A stretch of DNA of 64,000 bases, taken from contig OW568880.1 of assembly GCA_938743325.2 (NCBI GenBank), positions 496,001 through 560,000 on the forward strand. Reading direction: 5' to 3'. The notes under the pieces are model-generated. The model was not told the DNA's origin. It was given only the letters and a program-made list of their open reading frames with translations, and ran no database searches. This stretch comes from Pycnococcus provasolii (lineage: Eukaryota > Chlorophyta > Pseudoscourfieldiophyceae > Pseudoscourfieldiales > Pycnococcaceae). The position numbers were made by a program, and so were the translations under genes. Within the stretch, counting starts at the first letter, position 1. Every line of letters begins with the position of its first letter. Shown here one piece after another: positions 1-9,811 of the stretch.

Positions 1-1
1 G

Positions 2-61
2 ATGGCGAAGGTGAAGAGCGGCGGGCTGCAGATCCTCAGCCTCGGAGAAGAGGAGAAGTAA
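2..61 (+). CDS. 3' end of an upstream gene (partial)
   Basis: An open frame enters from the left edge and ends at TAA (59-61). Its visible residues end in LGEEEK. Only about 19 residues are visible, so no function can be given. The 125 bases that follow, before the epimerase start, are G-rich then C/T-rich and serve as terminator plus promoter. Confidence 0.4.
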   Translation: MAKVKSGGLQILSLGEEEK

Positions 62-186
62 ACTCTATTAGAAACGTTGGCCGCCATACCTTTTTCCCGG
101 GGAGGCGTTGGGGGAAGGGGAAAAGCCCAAAGGGAAGGGGGGGTTCCGATTTTCCCCCCTCACCATCATTCCATCATTCGTGTCGC

Positions 187-1014
187 ATGCGCGCAAAAAG
201 TCCTGCTCTCAAGTCTCTTTCTCGTACCTTCCGTCCGTTCTCTCGTCGCCTTGTTAAGGCTGCAACCGTACGCGCCATGGCGGCAAACGCAGGGTTAGGA
301 TTAGGGCCAGCCTATCTCACCGCCGAGCAGTCGAGCGCGCTCGATGCCAAACTCATGTCCGACGAGTACGGGTACTCGATAGAAAACCTCATGGAGCTCG
401 CAGGGGTCGCCGTCGCGCACGCCGTCGTCGACATGGCTCCAAACGCGAAAGAAACAAAGACGCTCATACTCGTTGGACCGGGTAACAACGGAGGCGACGG
501 ACTCGTGGCGGCAAGACACCTCGCGCTCTTCGGATACGAACCGCCGACTCTGTGCATACCCAAGGAGACGGCGCGACCGCCGTTCGTCGGTTTGAGAAAG
601 CTGTGCGACCACTTCGCGTGTCCGCGCACCGACGTCGATAGTGCCGTCTCAGCCATGAACGAAGGAGGCTACGACGTGGTTATCGACGCGCTGTTTGGCT
701 TCTCGTTCAGCGGCGCACCGCGACCGCCGTTCGACAAATTGCTTGCGGGAGTCGCGAGCGCGGCGAAACAGGACAAATGCCGCGTTCTGAGCGTCGACGT
801 TCCTTCTGGATGGCCCGTTGATGGTGATGGCAAGCCTAGCGACGACGCCGTCGAGCCGCAAGCGCTAATCAGCTTGACCGCCCCCAAGGCGTGTGCGAAA
901 GGCTTCCGAGGAACGCACTACCTTGGAGGAAGGTTTGTGCCTCCCGCGATTGCGGAGGAGTTTTCTCTCAACCTGCCCACGTACCCCGGTGTGGCACAGA
1001 TTTGTAAGTTGTAG
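187..1014 (+). CDS. NAXE: NAD(P)H-hydrate epimerase (YjeF N-terminal family)
   Basis: This enzyme epimerises the R and S forms of hydrated NAD(P)H so that the S-specific dehydratase can repair them. The 275-residue product has the family's glycine-rich motif GPGNNGGDGLVAARHL (residues 97-112), DALFGFSFSG (167-176) and the SVDVPSGWPVDGDG loop (202-215), ending with LTAPK and the final GTHYLGGRFVPP strand. The first 30 residues are Arg/Ser-rich and look like an organelle targeting peptide. An internal Met (residue 31, base 277) could start a cytosolic form. In land plants this domain is fused to a pyridoxamine-phosphate oxidase; here the frame stops right after the epimerase domain. The last codons overlap a GTAAGT, so a splice to a downstream exon is possible but none was found. 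It is convergent with the importin gene, with 21 nt between stops. Confidence 0.9.
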   Translation: MRAKSPALKSLSRTFRPFSRRLVKAATVRAMAANAGLGLGPAYLTAEQSSALDAKLMSDEYGYSIENLMELAGVAVAHAVVDMAPNAKETKTLILVGPGNNGGDGLVAARHLALFGYEPPTLCIPKETARPPFVGLRKLCDHFACPRTDVDSAVSAMNEGGYDVVIDALFGFSFSGAPRPPFDKLLAGVASAAKQDKCRVLSVDVPSGWPVDGDGKPSDDAVEPQALISLTAPKACAKGFRGTHYLGGRFVPPAIAEEFSLNLPTYPGVAQICKL

Positions 1015-1018
1015 TCTA
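974..1018 (+). repeat. 45-bp direct repeat, copy 1 (3' end of epimerase gene)
   Basis: This stretch covers the last codons and stop of the epimerase gene. It recurs at 4746-4796 with one 6-base internal duplication (AGATTT). The two copies bracket the importin gene. Confidence 0.85.
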
Positions 1019-1035
1019 AAGTTTTGAGTAACATG

Positions 1036-1352
1036 TCATGATTGACCAACAACGCAATCGCGCAGCGCCATCTGGCTCTCACCTTCCCAGTGAGATGCAA
1101 TCGCCATCACGCTCGACTCGTCGCCAAGGCGCTGGCACCACGCGACCAGCGCACTGCGCGCCAAGCCAACGCTGTCCACAGTCATCAACGCATCGGTCGA
1201 TGCACCCTTGTCGTCGTCCTCGTCATCCATGCCTCCAGCCACCTCGAGCAAATGCTCGAGCAGGTCGGCGGGGGCGTATGGGCCGCCGTCGGACCGGAGG
1301 ACCGCGTCCGACGCAACGACAACGCCGTCGTCGTCATCGTCGTTGTCATCGC

Positions 1353-1385
<33 letters not shown>

Positions 1386-4300
1386 TCTCCCACTCCTCCT
1401 CCTCGTCGCCGGGAAAACCCTTCGTAGACGCGCGCAAGGCTGCGCTCTGCTTCTCCTCCGCCAGATGCCCAGCCAACAGCTCCGCAGCCTTGGCCATGAA
1501 CGGAATCTGCATATACCGCACGCCACCGGATGCTCGTGTTCGACTTCGCGTCGCAATGCGACCACCACCACCGCCGCCGCCGCCAGAAGCAGGCTGCGAA
1601 ATCTCAGGACCTTTCACAGTCACCTGAGTCAGAGCACGTTCGTCGCCACTCATCAGCACCTTCGCGAGAGCGTGGCAAGCCATCGCTGTCTCATGCGTTC
1701 CCGAAATGCTGCCATGCCACTCCGACCAGACTCCAAGGAAGAAACCGAGGCCGTCGGGAGTTGCCGCGTCAACGAATGTGGACACGCTGTCGTACGTCAG
1801 CAGGAGCCTGATGCCCACGAGCAGCAGACTGATAATCAGACGAGGCATCGATGCCTTGCGCATCCTTCTCAGCACCGCGGCGACGAGCGCGGCGGCGCCA
1901 ACCGCACCACCACCCGCGCTGCCGACGAGCACGTGCGGACATCGCCTCAGAACCGCAGTCAGCAGAGGGCCAGCCGTAAGGGCCCCCGGATCTCCCACAC
2001 TCTCGCCCAGAAGCTTTGCCGCACACTGCACGAGCGTCTGCGCAGCCTGCTGGTCACCCGCGGACGCTCCCCAAGCTTCCAGCAGGCTCGCGTCGCCCGC
2101 ATCACCACCCGGCGCCGCCGCGAGCATTCGCAGGCAACGTCCGCAGCCCTGCAGCACCTGCTCGTCCGCACTTGCTAGGCAAACGGCACTCACGGGTCGA
2201 AACAGCGCGTCGAATGCGCGACGCGCCGCGGGACTTCCTGGCGTGCACTTCACGAGCATCTTGCTGGCAAGGTCGAGAGCCGACTCCGCGCTCATGGAAC
2301 CTGACGAACTGCCGTCGTTCGCAACCACACGCTCGAGCATTGACACGACACCGGGCGCCGCCGCCTCAACGCACCCCAACGTGCAGTTGGGAAATCCCAG
2401 AAATGCCTCGAAGCAAGAGAGGCACTCGCGATTCAAGAATGGATCCGCGTGGCTCTCCGACCAAAGCTGCAGAACGCTTGGCACAATCTGCATGTGCATG
2501 CGCTCCGCGGCAAGGGGGCTGGCGGCAACAAAGGCGGCAAGCGCCTCCATCGCAAGCTGCAGCACAGCCTGAGCGCTCTCACTTTCGTTGTTGTCCGCCG
2601 CCGCGCTCGCGAGCGCGTCCAGGGCGCCGCCGGGAGAGCATACCGACGATGCGGCTGACTGCTGGCGCGCGTGTGCGATGACGGAGCACGTGCCCGTGAC
2701 GAGCGCGGGCACAACCTGGTTCGTCAGGTTGTCGAAGAGAGCCGCGCGGTCCACGGCCGCCTCCGCGGCGTCGCGCGGCGCGGCGGACGGCGGCTGACCC
2801 TTCGCGTGCATTGCCATGTGAGGTGCGAGGTTGCCCAGCAGCGCGGCGGCACAGCGAAGCGAGGCCATCACCACCGGACCACTCTGGCCGGGCTGACATC
2901 CTGCCGCCGCCGCGGCGAGCAGACCTCCCGCGGCGTCCAGCGGGCACGCCGAGGCGTAGCGTGCGCCAAGCCAGATGGCTCGTGCGCGCAGGAGCGGGTG
3001 CACGTCCGAGCCGCCGTTCGCGTCCACCATCACCGGGCCGCGGAGCAGAGAAGGCACGTCGAGGAAGCGCTCGCCCTTCTCGTAAGCCTCCGTGAAGCTT
3101 TCCGCCACCGTTCCCAGCGCTCGGTATGCCGCCTCGCGAGGCTTCCACGCATCTCGCCCGGCGGCACTCGACGCGGCACCCGTGGAGAACGACGCGCCAG
3201 CCGCGCTCGCAATCGCCGCGCGACCCACGATGCCGCAACGATCTGAAATTCCGTCCATCAGCTCCTCCGCTCCGCAGCGCGCGGTCCAGCTGAGGTCGTT
3301 GTCGTCGTCAGCCACGAATTTTCCCACGTCACCCATCCACGCGAGCTCCGCACGTCTCGGCAGCAGCATGTACCGCATGCTCGTCGCCAGCAGCGCCGCG
3401 ATCGGGGTGGTTTGGTACCCCGCCGCCTGCGTGGCTGCCGCCGCGAGACTCCATGGTGCAGATCCAGGAACGGTCGCGGATGCGTGCACGCTCTGCGACG
3501 CCGCGGCGAGCGCGGATGACGTGCACGTTCCGATGAGAACCTTGCGGTAGTGGGAGGATCCGCCGACGAGTGTGGTGAACAGCTCGAAGAGCTGAGCCAG
3601 GATCGTCTCTGTGCCCACCTCGTCGCCGTCCGAGTCGACGTAGGCGTCATCCGCCTCAGCCTCGGCATCGTCGTCGGCGACGACGACTTGACCTGACACG
3701 TGCCCGTCAGCCGAGCCGCAGAAGAGCACCCACGCCGCCTGCAGCGCCGCCTGCGTGTCCGGCGCCTTGATCACCTTCGAGAACGACATGGTGAGTGCCG
3801 TGAGGCTGCGCAGCACCTCCAGCTGCAGCGCGACAGCCGCGTGGTCGCCGTCGTCGGCGCGCGGCGTTGCAAGCACAGCCGTCATGGCTGCGAGCCATGC
3901 GGGCAGCGTGGGTGCAAGCAGGCTCTCCGCCTTGGCCCGATTTTCCTTTTGTGACGCCATGAGTCCGAGCGTTCCGATGAAGGTTCTGAGCACGCTGAAC
4001 GCGCGCCGTCTTGCCTCCGACCCGTGTCCTCTTGACCCGTTCGCGATGGCGCACAGTTCAGGCAGCAGTGCCGGAGCGTAGAGTTCCACCTGCGTGTCGT
4101 CCACCTCGTCAGCAAGCAAGGACAGGCACCTGAGCGATCCGGCGACGGCGCGCGCGGACGCTTCCGCGTCTCCTGGTACACCGTTTCCTTGGAGTAGGCT
4201 GACGAGCGCCGGCATGAGTGCTGGCCAGTGTTCTGGAAAGTCGAATTTGGCGACGGCTGTGATTGCCATCGCCGTCGCCGTTCTCAGTTTCGGCGCGGCG

Positions 4301-4665
4301 TCCGCGAGTCCGGGTAGGATGGCGGCGCGCACGGCTTGTTTATCTGCGTCGCTGATTTGCTGCTGCTGTGTTGGTGTCGTATCGTCCGTTCCTGCAGCGG
4401 GGCACCATAGTGTCTTGACGAGTCTTTTCAACAGGACGAGTGCGAGTTGTCGCGTTCCCACGTCAACTGATGCCTGCGCCGCCCCCGCCACCGCCACCAC
4501 CGAGGAGTTGTTTGTTCCGATGGCGACTAAGAGAGGTGCGTACCCATGATGGTGCTGACATGTCGCTAAAAAGTCTTCCGCTGATGTTCGTGTAGTTGCA
4601 TCATGCGAGGAGAGACACTTCAACAAAGCTTGCTGGACTAACTGAGCGTCCATGATAGACACCAA
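1036..4665 (-). CDS. IPO9: Importin-9-like karyopherin (importin-beta family)
   Basis: This is a nuclear import receptor of the importin-beta superfamily, built from HEAT repeats; in other eukaryotes importin-9 carries histones and ribosomal proteins. The 1,209-residue frame is intronless. Its N-terminus has the RanGTP-binding importin-beta layout (TRQLALVLLKRLVKTLW near residues 70-86). The middle carries the importin-9 hallmark YVDSDGDEVGTETI (about residue 340), followed by KFVADDDNDLSWTARCGAEEL. Near the C-terminus is a long acidic tract (DDEEEEW followed by poly-Asp from GAC repeats), also typical of importin-9. A second Met five codons in (4653) is an equally good start. The gene is flanked by the 45-bp repeats at 974 and 4746. 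Confidence 0.85.
1352..1387 (-). repeat. GAC/GTC triplet run coding poly-Asp in importin-9
   Basis: Tandem GTC triplets on the plus strand encode the Asp run of the importin acidic loop. Similar runs occur in the gene at 38012-40270. Confidence 0.8.
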
Positions 4666-4745
4666 GAATGCTTCGAAGTTATTGTGAAAATGGCGAGGCT
4701 CCCGGGATGAGTTCTAAAAAGGGCGGGAGAAAAAAAACAGGCCCA

Positions 4746-4796
4746 TGCCCACGTACCCCGGTGTGGCACAGATTTAGATTTGTAAGTTGTAGTCTA
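4746..4796 (+). repeat. 45-bp direct repeat, copy 2, with 6-bp internal duplication
   Basis: This copy matches 974-1018 except for an added AGATTT. It lies between the importin start and the 3' end of the MsrA-like gene, outside any credible reading frame. It is therefore a stray copy of the epimerase gene end. A (GT)n run follows at 4828-4843. Confidence 0.85.
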
Positions 4797-4843
4797 CAGA
4801 AGTTGTTACCTTAGCTTTACTCGAAAGTGTGTGTGTGTGTGTG

Positions 4844-5935
4844 TCAGCTAAGGCCAAGTTTGCCGTCGACATAGTAGTCACGACATGTGCCCTGACATCT
4901 TGGTGCATTCACGTAGTATCCACAAACACGAGCCTCACAATATTCCTCGTAGCCCCTGTTTCGCAGTTTGTGTGTGTAGAATTTTGTTTGCCTTGTTGTG
5001 AGTGGATTTGCCACGTGAGAGGACGGACGCGAAGGGCGCGAGCACAAAACGCACCATATACCAGCCTTTCCCTTTCCATCACCAAGTCGACTTGTGCGAC
5101 CACTCTGTTTGAGCGCCTCGCTGAGCTGCTTACCGCCCAAGCGAATGTCGTCTGCACTTGGCGTAAAGACGGCGGGCGTGCTGTTGTACACCTTCACAGC
5201 CAGAGGTTGTGTAGGCTTATTTCCGAACACTTCACTTTTGGCGAGCAGGTCAAGCGCGCGATTCGCTTCCTTCAAGTACGATTCGTTCCCCGCTGTCCAA
5301 ATCGCCGGCGCGTACTGCTCACCTCGCTCCTTGAATTGTCCGCCACCATCCGCCGCGTCGACGTGGTGAAAGTACACTCGCAGTAAGTCGCTGTACAAGA
5401 TTTCCGACGTGTCGTATGTAACGCGCACCGCCTGTACGCCGTCCGCCGACCCGGTCGTCACGCGGGCGACACCCCGGTACGCGAGCTCGCGAAAGAATGG
5501 CTCGAGGAGAGTTGGGTTTCCCGCCGCAAAGTACGCGACTTCTTGAGTACTCGTTGATTGTTCCGCAGCCTGTGCAGGATTCAGATGTTGTTGTCCGCCG
5601 CACAGGTAGACAAAAAAGGGTGCAGTTTGCAAGTTGATGGCACGCCGACGACTCACGACGAAGATCGATTTTGAAGATGCAGATGCAGATGCAGAAGCAC
5701 GAGAGCGCGAGCGCGAGCGAGAGCCTGAGCCCACTCGAACAAGAGAGGTACACGTGCGCGACCATATGCAACCTTTATAGAAAGGGAGCAAGTGCGGCGG
5801 AGTCAAACGAGGCAACGAGGAAGGAGGCATGGCTGACTTGCCACGTGCCTTCGAAGAGACGTGAAATAAGAATGGCGGAAAGAGAAAAAAGAGGAGGAGT
5901 GGGTTAGGGTTTTGAGTTAGGGTTAGGGTTACCAA
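4844..5935 (-). CDS. MsrA-like protein lacking the catalytic Cys
   Basis: The middle of this 363-residue frame follows the peptide-methionine-S-sulfoxide reductase (MsrA) fold: VAYFAAGNPTLLEPFF, then GVQAVRVTYDTSEILYSDLL and a GEQYAPAIW strand. True MsrA has GCFW where this has GNPT, so the nucleophilic Cys is absent and ordinary reductase activity is unlikely. The C-terminus is a Cys-rich tail (GYEEYCEARVCGYYVNAPRC, then GTCRDYY). Between the two parts (about 4990-5100) the translation is low quality and may be a short retained intron. The start is uncertain: the first ATG (5935) lies in a TTAGGG array, so the Met at 5830 is preferred. The N-terminal part is Ser/Arg-rich and may be a transit peptide. 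Confidence 0.6.
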   Translation of the reverse strand: MVTLTLTQNPNPLLLFFLFPPFLFHVSSKARGKSAMPPSSLPRLTPPHLLPFYKGCIWSRTCTSLVRVGSGSRSRSRSRASASASASSKSIFVVSRRRAINLQTAPFFVYLCGGQQHLNPAQAAEQSTSTQEVAYFAAGNPTLLEPFFRELAYRGVARVTTGSADGVQAVRVTYDTSEILYSDLLRVYFHHVDAADGGGQFKERGEQYAPAIWTAGNESYLKEANRALDLLAKSEVFGNKPTQPLAVKVYNSTPAVFTPSADDIRLGGKQLSEALKQSGRTSRLGDGKGKAGIWCVLCSRPSRPSSHVANPLTTRQTKFYTHKLRNRGYEEYCEARVCGYYVNAPRCQGTCRDYYVDGKLGLS

Positions 5936-5971
5936 ACTAGGGTTAGGGTTACCAAACTAGGGTTAGGGTTA
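5903..5971. repeat. Interstitial TTAGGG array with 20-bp period
   Basis: TTAGGGTTAGGGTT blocks alternate with ACCAAACTAGGG to give a 20-bp tandem period, about three copies. The array sits at the 5' end of the minus-strand MsrA-like gene, so it reads CCCTAA in the gene's sense direction, like a plant telo-box. Confidence 0.8.
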
Positions 5972-6166
5972 GAAAACATCGTAGTTATCGTGTGACACAT
6001 GCCATACATAAGATATGTGTGGTGGTAATAAAATAAGAACTAAAGATGTCTACCTAATGGTTAGGGTAATGTCGGTGCAGAATTCATCTTCGAAGTAAAG
6101 TTTATGTCTGTAAGTTTTTAAGTTTTTTTTTACCGTTCGTTCAGAGATGTTATTTAAATACGCTTG

Positions 6167-6784
6167 TCAGTGCGCCTCACCGTCGTCTTCGTATCCGTCA
6201 GGTAACTTCGCCTCATTTAAGAGGATGTCCTCCGAGATAAATCCCCACACGTTCGCGTGCGGATACTTGCTCTGCACCTTCTTCGCGCCCTCCAAGAACT
6301 TCAACTCGACCATGCACGCGCACTCCACCACAGTCGCACCCTGCGCCTCAACGAGCTCAACGCCCGCGGTCAGCGTTCCGCCCGTGGCGACTAAGTCGTC
6401 AATAAGAAGAACGCGATCGCCAGGTTTGACGGCGCCACGCGGTATGCCGAGGCAGTCGGAGCCGGCGTACTCCTTCGTGTACTGTTCGCCGTATATGGTG
6501 TTTGGCATTTTTCCCTTTTTGCGAAGCATGAAGAACGGCTTGTTGAGCGCGAGCGCAACAGGCGTGAAGAGAAATCCGCGCGCATCGAACCCTCCAATGG
6601 CGTCGATCTTCAAGTCGCCGTACCTCGCCGCCATGATGTCGACGACTTTCTGGAAGTGCGTGGGACTCGCGAGCAGGCCGCCGACGTCGTAGAAGCGTGG
6701 AATGCCCTTGAAGGGGAAGTACGGGATGACCTGTGCGATCTCTCGCGCGAGCGGTCCATCCTGCGTGTAGTCGTCAGTCGCCAT
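6167..6784 (-). CDS. APT1: Adenine phosphoribosyltransferase
   Basis: This purine-salvage enzyme makes AMP from adenine and PRPP. The 205-residue frame has IPYFPFKGIPRFYDVGGLL at residues 20-38, the adenine-binding IGGFDARGFLF, the flexible loop around YGEQYTKEYAG, and the PRPP-binding VLLIDDLVATGGT at residues 125-137. All match cytosolic APRT. The start chosen is ATG at 6784. The frame stays open upstream to 7117 with an inner Met at 6946 that would add a Ser/Arg-rich leader. That leader is made of simple repeats (a 9-base GATGAGAGC repeat and a CTA run) and may just be 5' UTR. Confidence 0.9.
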   Translation of the reverse strand: MATDDYTQDGPLAREIAQVIPYFPFKGIPRFYDVGGLLASPTHFQKVVDIMAARYGDLKIDAIGGFDARGFLFTPVALALNKPFFMLRKKGKMPNTIYGEQYTKEYAGSDCLGIPRGAVKPGDRVLLIDDLVATGGTLTAGVELVEAQGATVVECACMVELKFLEGAKKVQSKYPHANVWGFISEDILLNEAKLPDGYEDDGEAH

Positions 6785-7419
6785 TGTCACAAAAGGTCTC
6801 TGAGAGCGATGAGAGCGATGAGAGCGATGAGAGCGATGAGTGCGAGAGCGAGAGGAAGAGAAAAGCTTAACACGAGACGTATGCGTATTCAAACTACTAC
6901 TACTACTACTACTACGAGGCCTATTCAAAGGTGAGGTACTTTGCATGCACGTTTCACACCAAACAAGACAAAATGAAATGATAACAAACAAGCGGCAACA
7001 GAACGATCGGCGCAACAACCGATGCGATGCGGAACGATCGGACCGGACCGGATGCGGCGGAACAGAACCAGGGAACGGGGAACAGGGAACAGGGGAGAGA
7101 CAGGTTAGGGTTTTCACGGGTTGACCGCCTCCTGGCTAGGGTTAGGAAAGGAGGGGTTGGGTTGGGTCGCAATAAGGTACCCTAGGCTGATGAGAGTGAG
7201 GTGGGGAGAAGGCGAATCAATCCACGTGTGCATTTATTTATTTAGTAAGTACGTAAGGTAGTGAGGAGCACTCGTTATTTGCGCTTGCGCTTCTTCATTA
7301 TGAGAGACATGAGCGATATCGTCGCAATCTCGTGTGATGGGGCCGGCGACGACACAACGTTCTGGAAACGTCGAAGATTTGTCAAAAGGATTTTGTTTCT
7401 TTGTTACAGGGAAGCTTTG
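6785..7419 (-). promoter_or_regulatory. Region between APRT start and AMFR-like stop
   Basis: It holds four copies of a 9-base GATGAGAGC repeat (about 6806-6842), an ACT/TAC microsatellite (6894-6915), two single TTAGGG-type motifs (7104-7112 and 7137-7146), and GGACCGG-rich sequence near 7038. All precede APRT on its strand, so this is its likely promoter. The last 200 bases also hold the 3' UTR of the RING-CUE gene. Confidence 0.45.
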
Positions 7420-8958
7420 TTACAGCATTTCAAGCAGACGGTTGATCGTCAACGCGGGATCGCGTGTGCGCATCAAGTCAGCAACCACGAGCTCGTGCTG
7501 CACGTGCGGAAGCACCTCGCGAACGCGGGCCACCATCGTGTCCATCTCTCGCGTATGGTTGTGGTGGTGCACGCCGACGTGCTCACCAGGATGCATAGCC
7601 CCTTGGCTCATCCACGCGAGTGCGTTCGCCGCAAGCGTTATTGCAGAGACGATGTTGTTCTCGTCGGCAGCAGTCTCGTTCCCACGAACCGCTCGATCGT
7701 CCATCACCACCTGAGCGGCGGGCACAACCGCGGGGGCGGGTGGCTGCGGATCCGCAGCCTGCACTTCCACAGGCGCTCGGCACACGGGACATGACGCATT
7801 CACAGCCGGACGCGGCTGGCCACGCGTCTGATCCGCCGATGCTCGCGAAGTCTGCTGCTGATGCTCGATCCATAGACGCAGGCATCCTCCGTGAAAGATG
7901 TGACCACATACTGGCAACTTCTTTGCTCCACCACCCGCCACCGAGGGAAGAGGTTCGCGGCATATAGCACAAAGGTCGTCGTACTTCTGCAGCTCTTCCT
8001 CCGTCGCCTCGGGGTAGCAAACACTCGCGTTGAGCGCACGCTGGAAGCTGCGGTACTTGTGAACCGTCTCCTTGAGACTCACGATGAGACTTCGCAGGTG
8101 AACGAGCAGCACGACGTCGAACAGCTGCAGCCCCACGCCGCGGAGCAGCCAGAGGTGGAAGTAGTGCATGCACGTGAGCGCCGCGGCACCCGCGTCCGCG
8201 CTCAAGTCGACGTATCTCACGTATCTCCTCCTCGACTCCACGACGTCCGTCGTCTGCGTGTCCTCCCACAGCGCGAGCGAGCAGTGCACGAGAGCCTGCG
8301 CGGTGTCGAGGAGAACCATGGCGTTGTCGAAGAGAAGCAGCAGGCTTGTGGATGCTCCCATGGTTGGCCATACGCTCGCGGCTATGCTCGACAGAGCGCC
8401 GTTGACGATGAGCACGGTTATGAGCAGGCGCACGAGCTGCTGCTTGACGCGAGGCGCCTCGGCGTTGGTTGGCATGAACGTGGGATGTTGCTGGTGCAGC
8501 GCTTCAAACCGGTCGTACGCGAGTCCGCTGACGAGCTTGAGGAACCCGACGGCTGTGAACCAGAGCATCCACACGACGACTGCACCTAGCGTGGGCGCGG
8601 TGGAGAGGCATCCGAGTAGAGCGCACTTGCAGAGCACGTGGTGTAGAGTTCGCTCAAGTGCGTGTTTGGTTTCCGCGGAGGAGAGCGTCCCGAATGTGCC
8701 TGGTAGGTGCACGTTCATGTTGATGGTGGCGGTGATATTACCCACGGTGGTGAAATTACCACCCGCAGGAGAAGAACCAGGGGGTCCCGGAGCCCCGCGG
8801 GCCCCACCACCCCCACCACCTACCGCAGCAGGCGCATGTCCTCCACCACCATGGCCACGTCGACCACCACCATTAAAGAAGAGGTACACCATGAATGTGA
8901 TATATTTATTTGAATGAAACCGCGTTTGGCGAGCGATATTTATTTTATTGACGCGCAC
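7420..8958 (-). CDS. gp78/AMFR-like RING-CUE E3 ubiquitin ligase
   Basis: This is a membrane-embedded ubiquitin ligase of the endoplasmic reticulum, by family a component of ER-associated degradation. The 512-residue product has a Gly/Pro-rich N-terminus and several hydrophobic segments between about residues 100 and 300 (for example LLGCLSTAPTLGAVVVWMLW and VRLLITVLIVNGALSSIAA). A RING finger follows from about residue 329 (CAIC, then CGHIFHGGCLRLW and CPVC). A C-terminal CUE domain starts at about residue 475 (VREVLPHVQHELVVADLMRT, then INRLLEML) and binds ubiquitin. RING followed by CUE after a polytopic domain is the AMFR/gp78 order; HRD1 lacks CUE. The second Met (8892) is an alternative start. 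Confidence 0.8.
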   Translation of the reverse strand: MRVNKINIARQTRFHSNKYITFMVYLFFNGGGRRGHGGGGHAPAAVGGGGGGARGAPGPPGSSPAGGNFTTVGNITATINMNVHLPGTFGTLSSAETKHALERTLHHVLCKCALLGCLSTAPTLGAVVVWMLWFTAVGFLKLVSGLAYDRFEALHQQHPTFMPTNAEAPRVKQQLVRLLITVLIVNGALSSIAASVWPTMGASTSLLLLFDNAMVLLDTAQALVHCSLALWEDTQTTDVVESRRRYVRYVDLSADAGAAALTCMHYFHLWLLRGVGLQLFDVVLLVHLRSLIVSLKETVHKYRSFQRALNASVCYPEATEEELQKYDDLCAICREPLPSVAGGGAKKLPVCGHIFHGGCLRLWIEHQQQTSRASADQTRGQPRPAVNASCPVCRAPVEVQAADPQPPAPAVVPAAQVVMDDRAVRGNETAADENNIVSAITLAANALAWMSQGAMHPGEHVGVHHHNHTREMDTMVARVREVLPHVQHELVVADLMRTRDPALTINRLLEML

Positions 8959-9811
8959 AAATGACCAGTGAGGGACTTGGCGGCTGCTTCCCCCAGGTGC
9001 CAGGGCGGCCCCGAACTCCTCCTCCGAGACCCTTGAGAGATTATTTCAACTCCGGGAACGCCTTGTTTTACCTGCCCAATTTCTCTGCCCAACCGGTTAG
9101 TCGGGGTTCGGGGTAGGAAGTGGGGTTCGGAACAACAGTAGGGGTTGGCTCGTGTTAGGGTGTAGGGTTACTGCCGGCATGGCATGGCAAGAGAGGGGAA
9201 GAAGGTTGTTGTGGATTGGTTTGGGATGGCAACATGATGGAAATCAGATCAGAGAATCAGGGCGAATCCGAATCCTGAGCTTCATCACGCAATTTATACG
9301 CACAACGCGACGAAAAGGAACCTTGGAACAGGAAAAGGCCGGTTATCTCTGGATGTTTTTCTGGAAATTTTCTGGAAAAAGTTTATGCGAAGAGGAGAGG
9401 AAATGAGATCAACGTACTGTACTGTCAACTGTATGAGGGGCCGTCACGCGTTGGAATTGCGGTGGAGGATCTTCTTCGCCGAAAATATGATAAAAAGTCC
9501 ACGAGTCATCACCGAAGTCGGCCGCCTCCAAAAAGCAACTCGGCCAACTAATACTCAGAGTGGGATATGTAAAGGGGAACGAGCGGGTTCTTGGACGCGT
9601 TTTCCTTCGAGAAATCTTCCCCCATTATTAAGCCATTAAATTCCTGACATCCGCAGTTCCCTGTTCTCCTTGCTGCTATCAATCAACTTTATCAACTCGC
9701 GTTTATTTCTTCAACCTCGTCGTTCAGGTCGAAGTGAGTCCGTAAGTAAGTCCGCTATAAGCTAAGCTTAAGGCCGTCTTTCAGAAGCTTTCAGAAGGAG
9801 CTTTCTTCCCT
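8959..9811. other. Divergent intergenic region
   Basis: This 850-base spacer lies between the RING-CUE gene (minus) and the channel gene (plus), so it carries both promoters. It has loose telo-box-like motifs (TTAGGGTGTAGGGTTA at about 9156) and C-rich runs near 8990-9030. No coding potential is evident. Confidence 0.5.

Noticed and set aside
1042-4549. Long open frames on the plus strand opposite importin-9
   Set aside because: They are mirror frames of a GC-rich coding region, Arg/Ser/His-rich and without domains; the importin frame explains the stretch.
5776-5782. TATAAA on the minus strand inside the MsrA-like frame
   Set aside because: No Met follows in the MsrA frame before the domain, so it cannot be that gene's core promoter.
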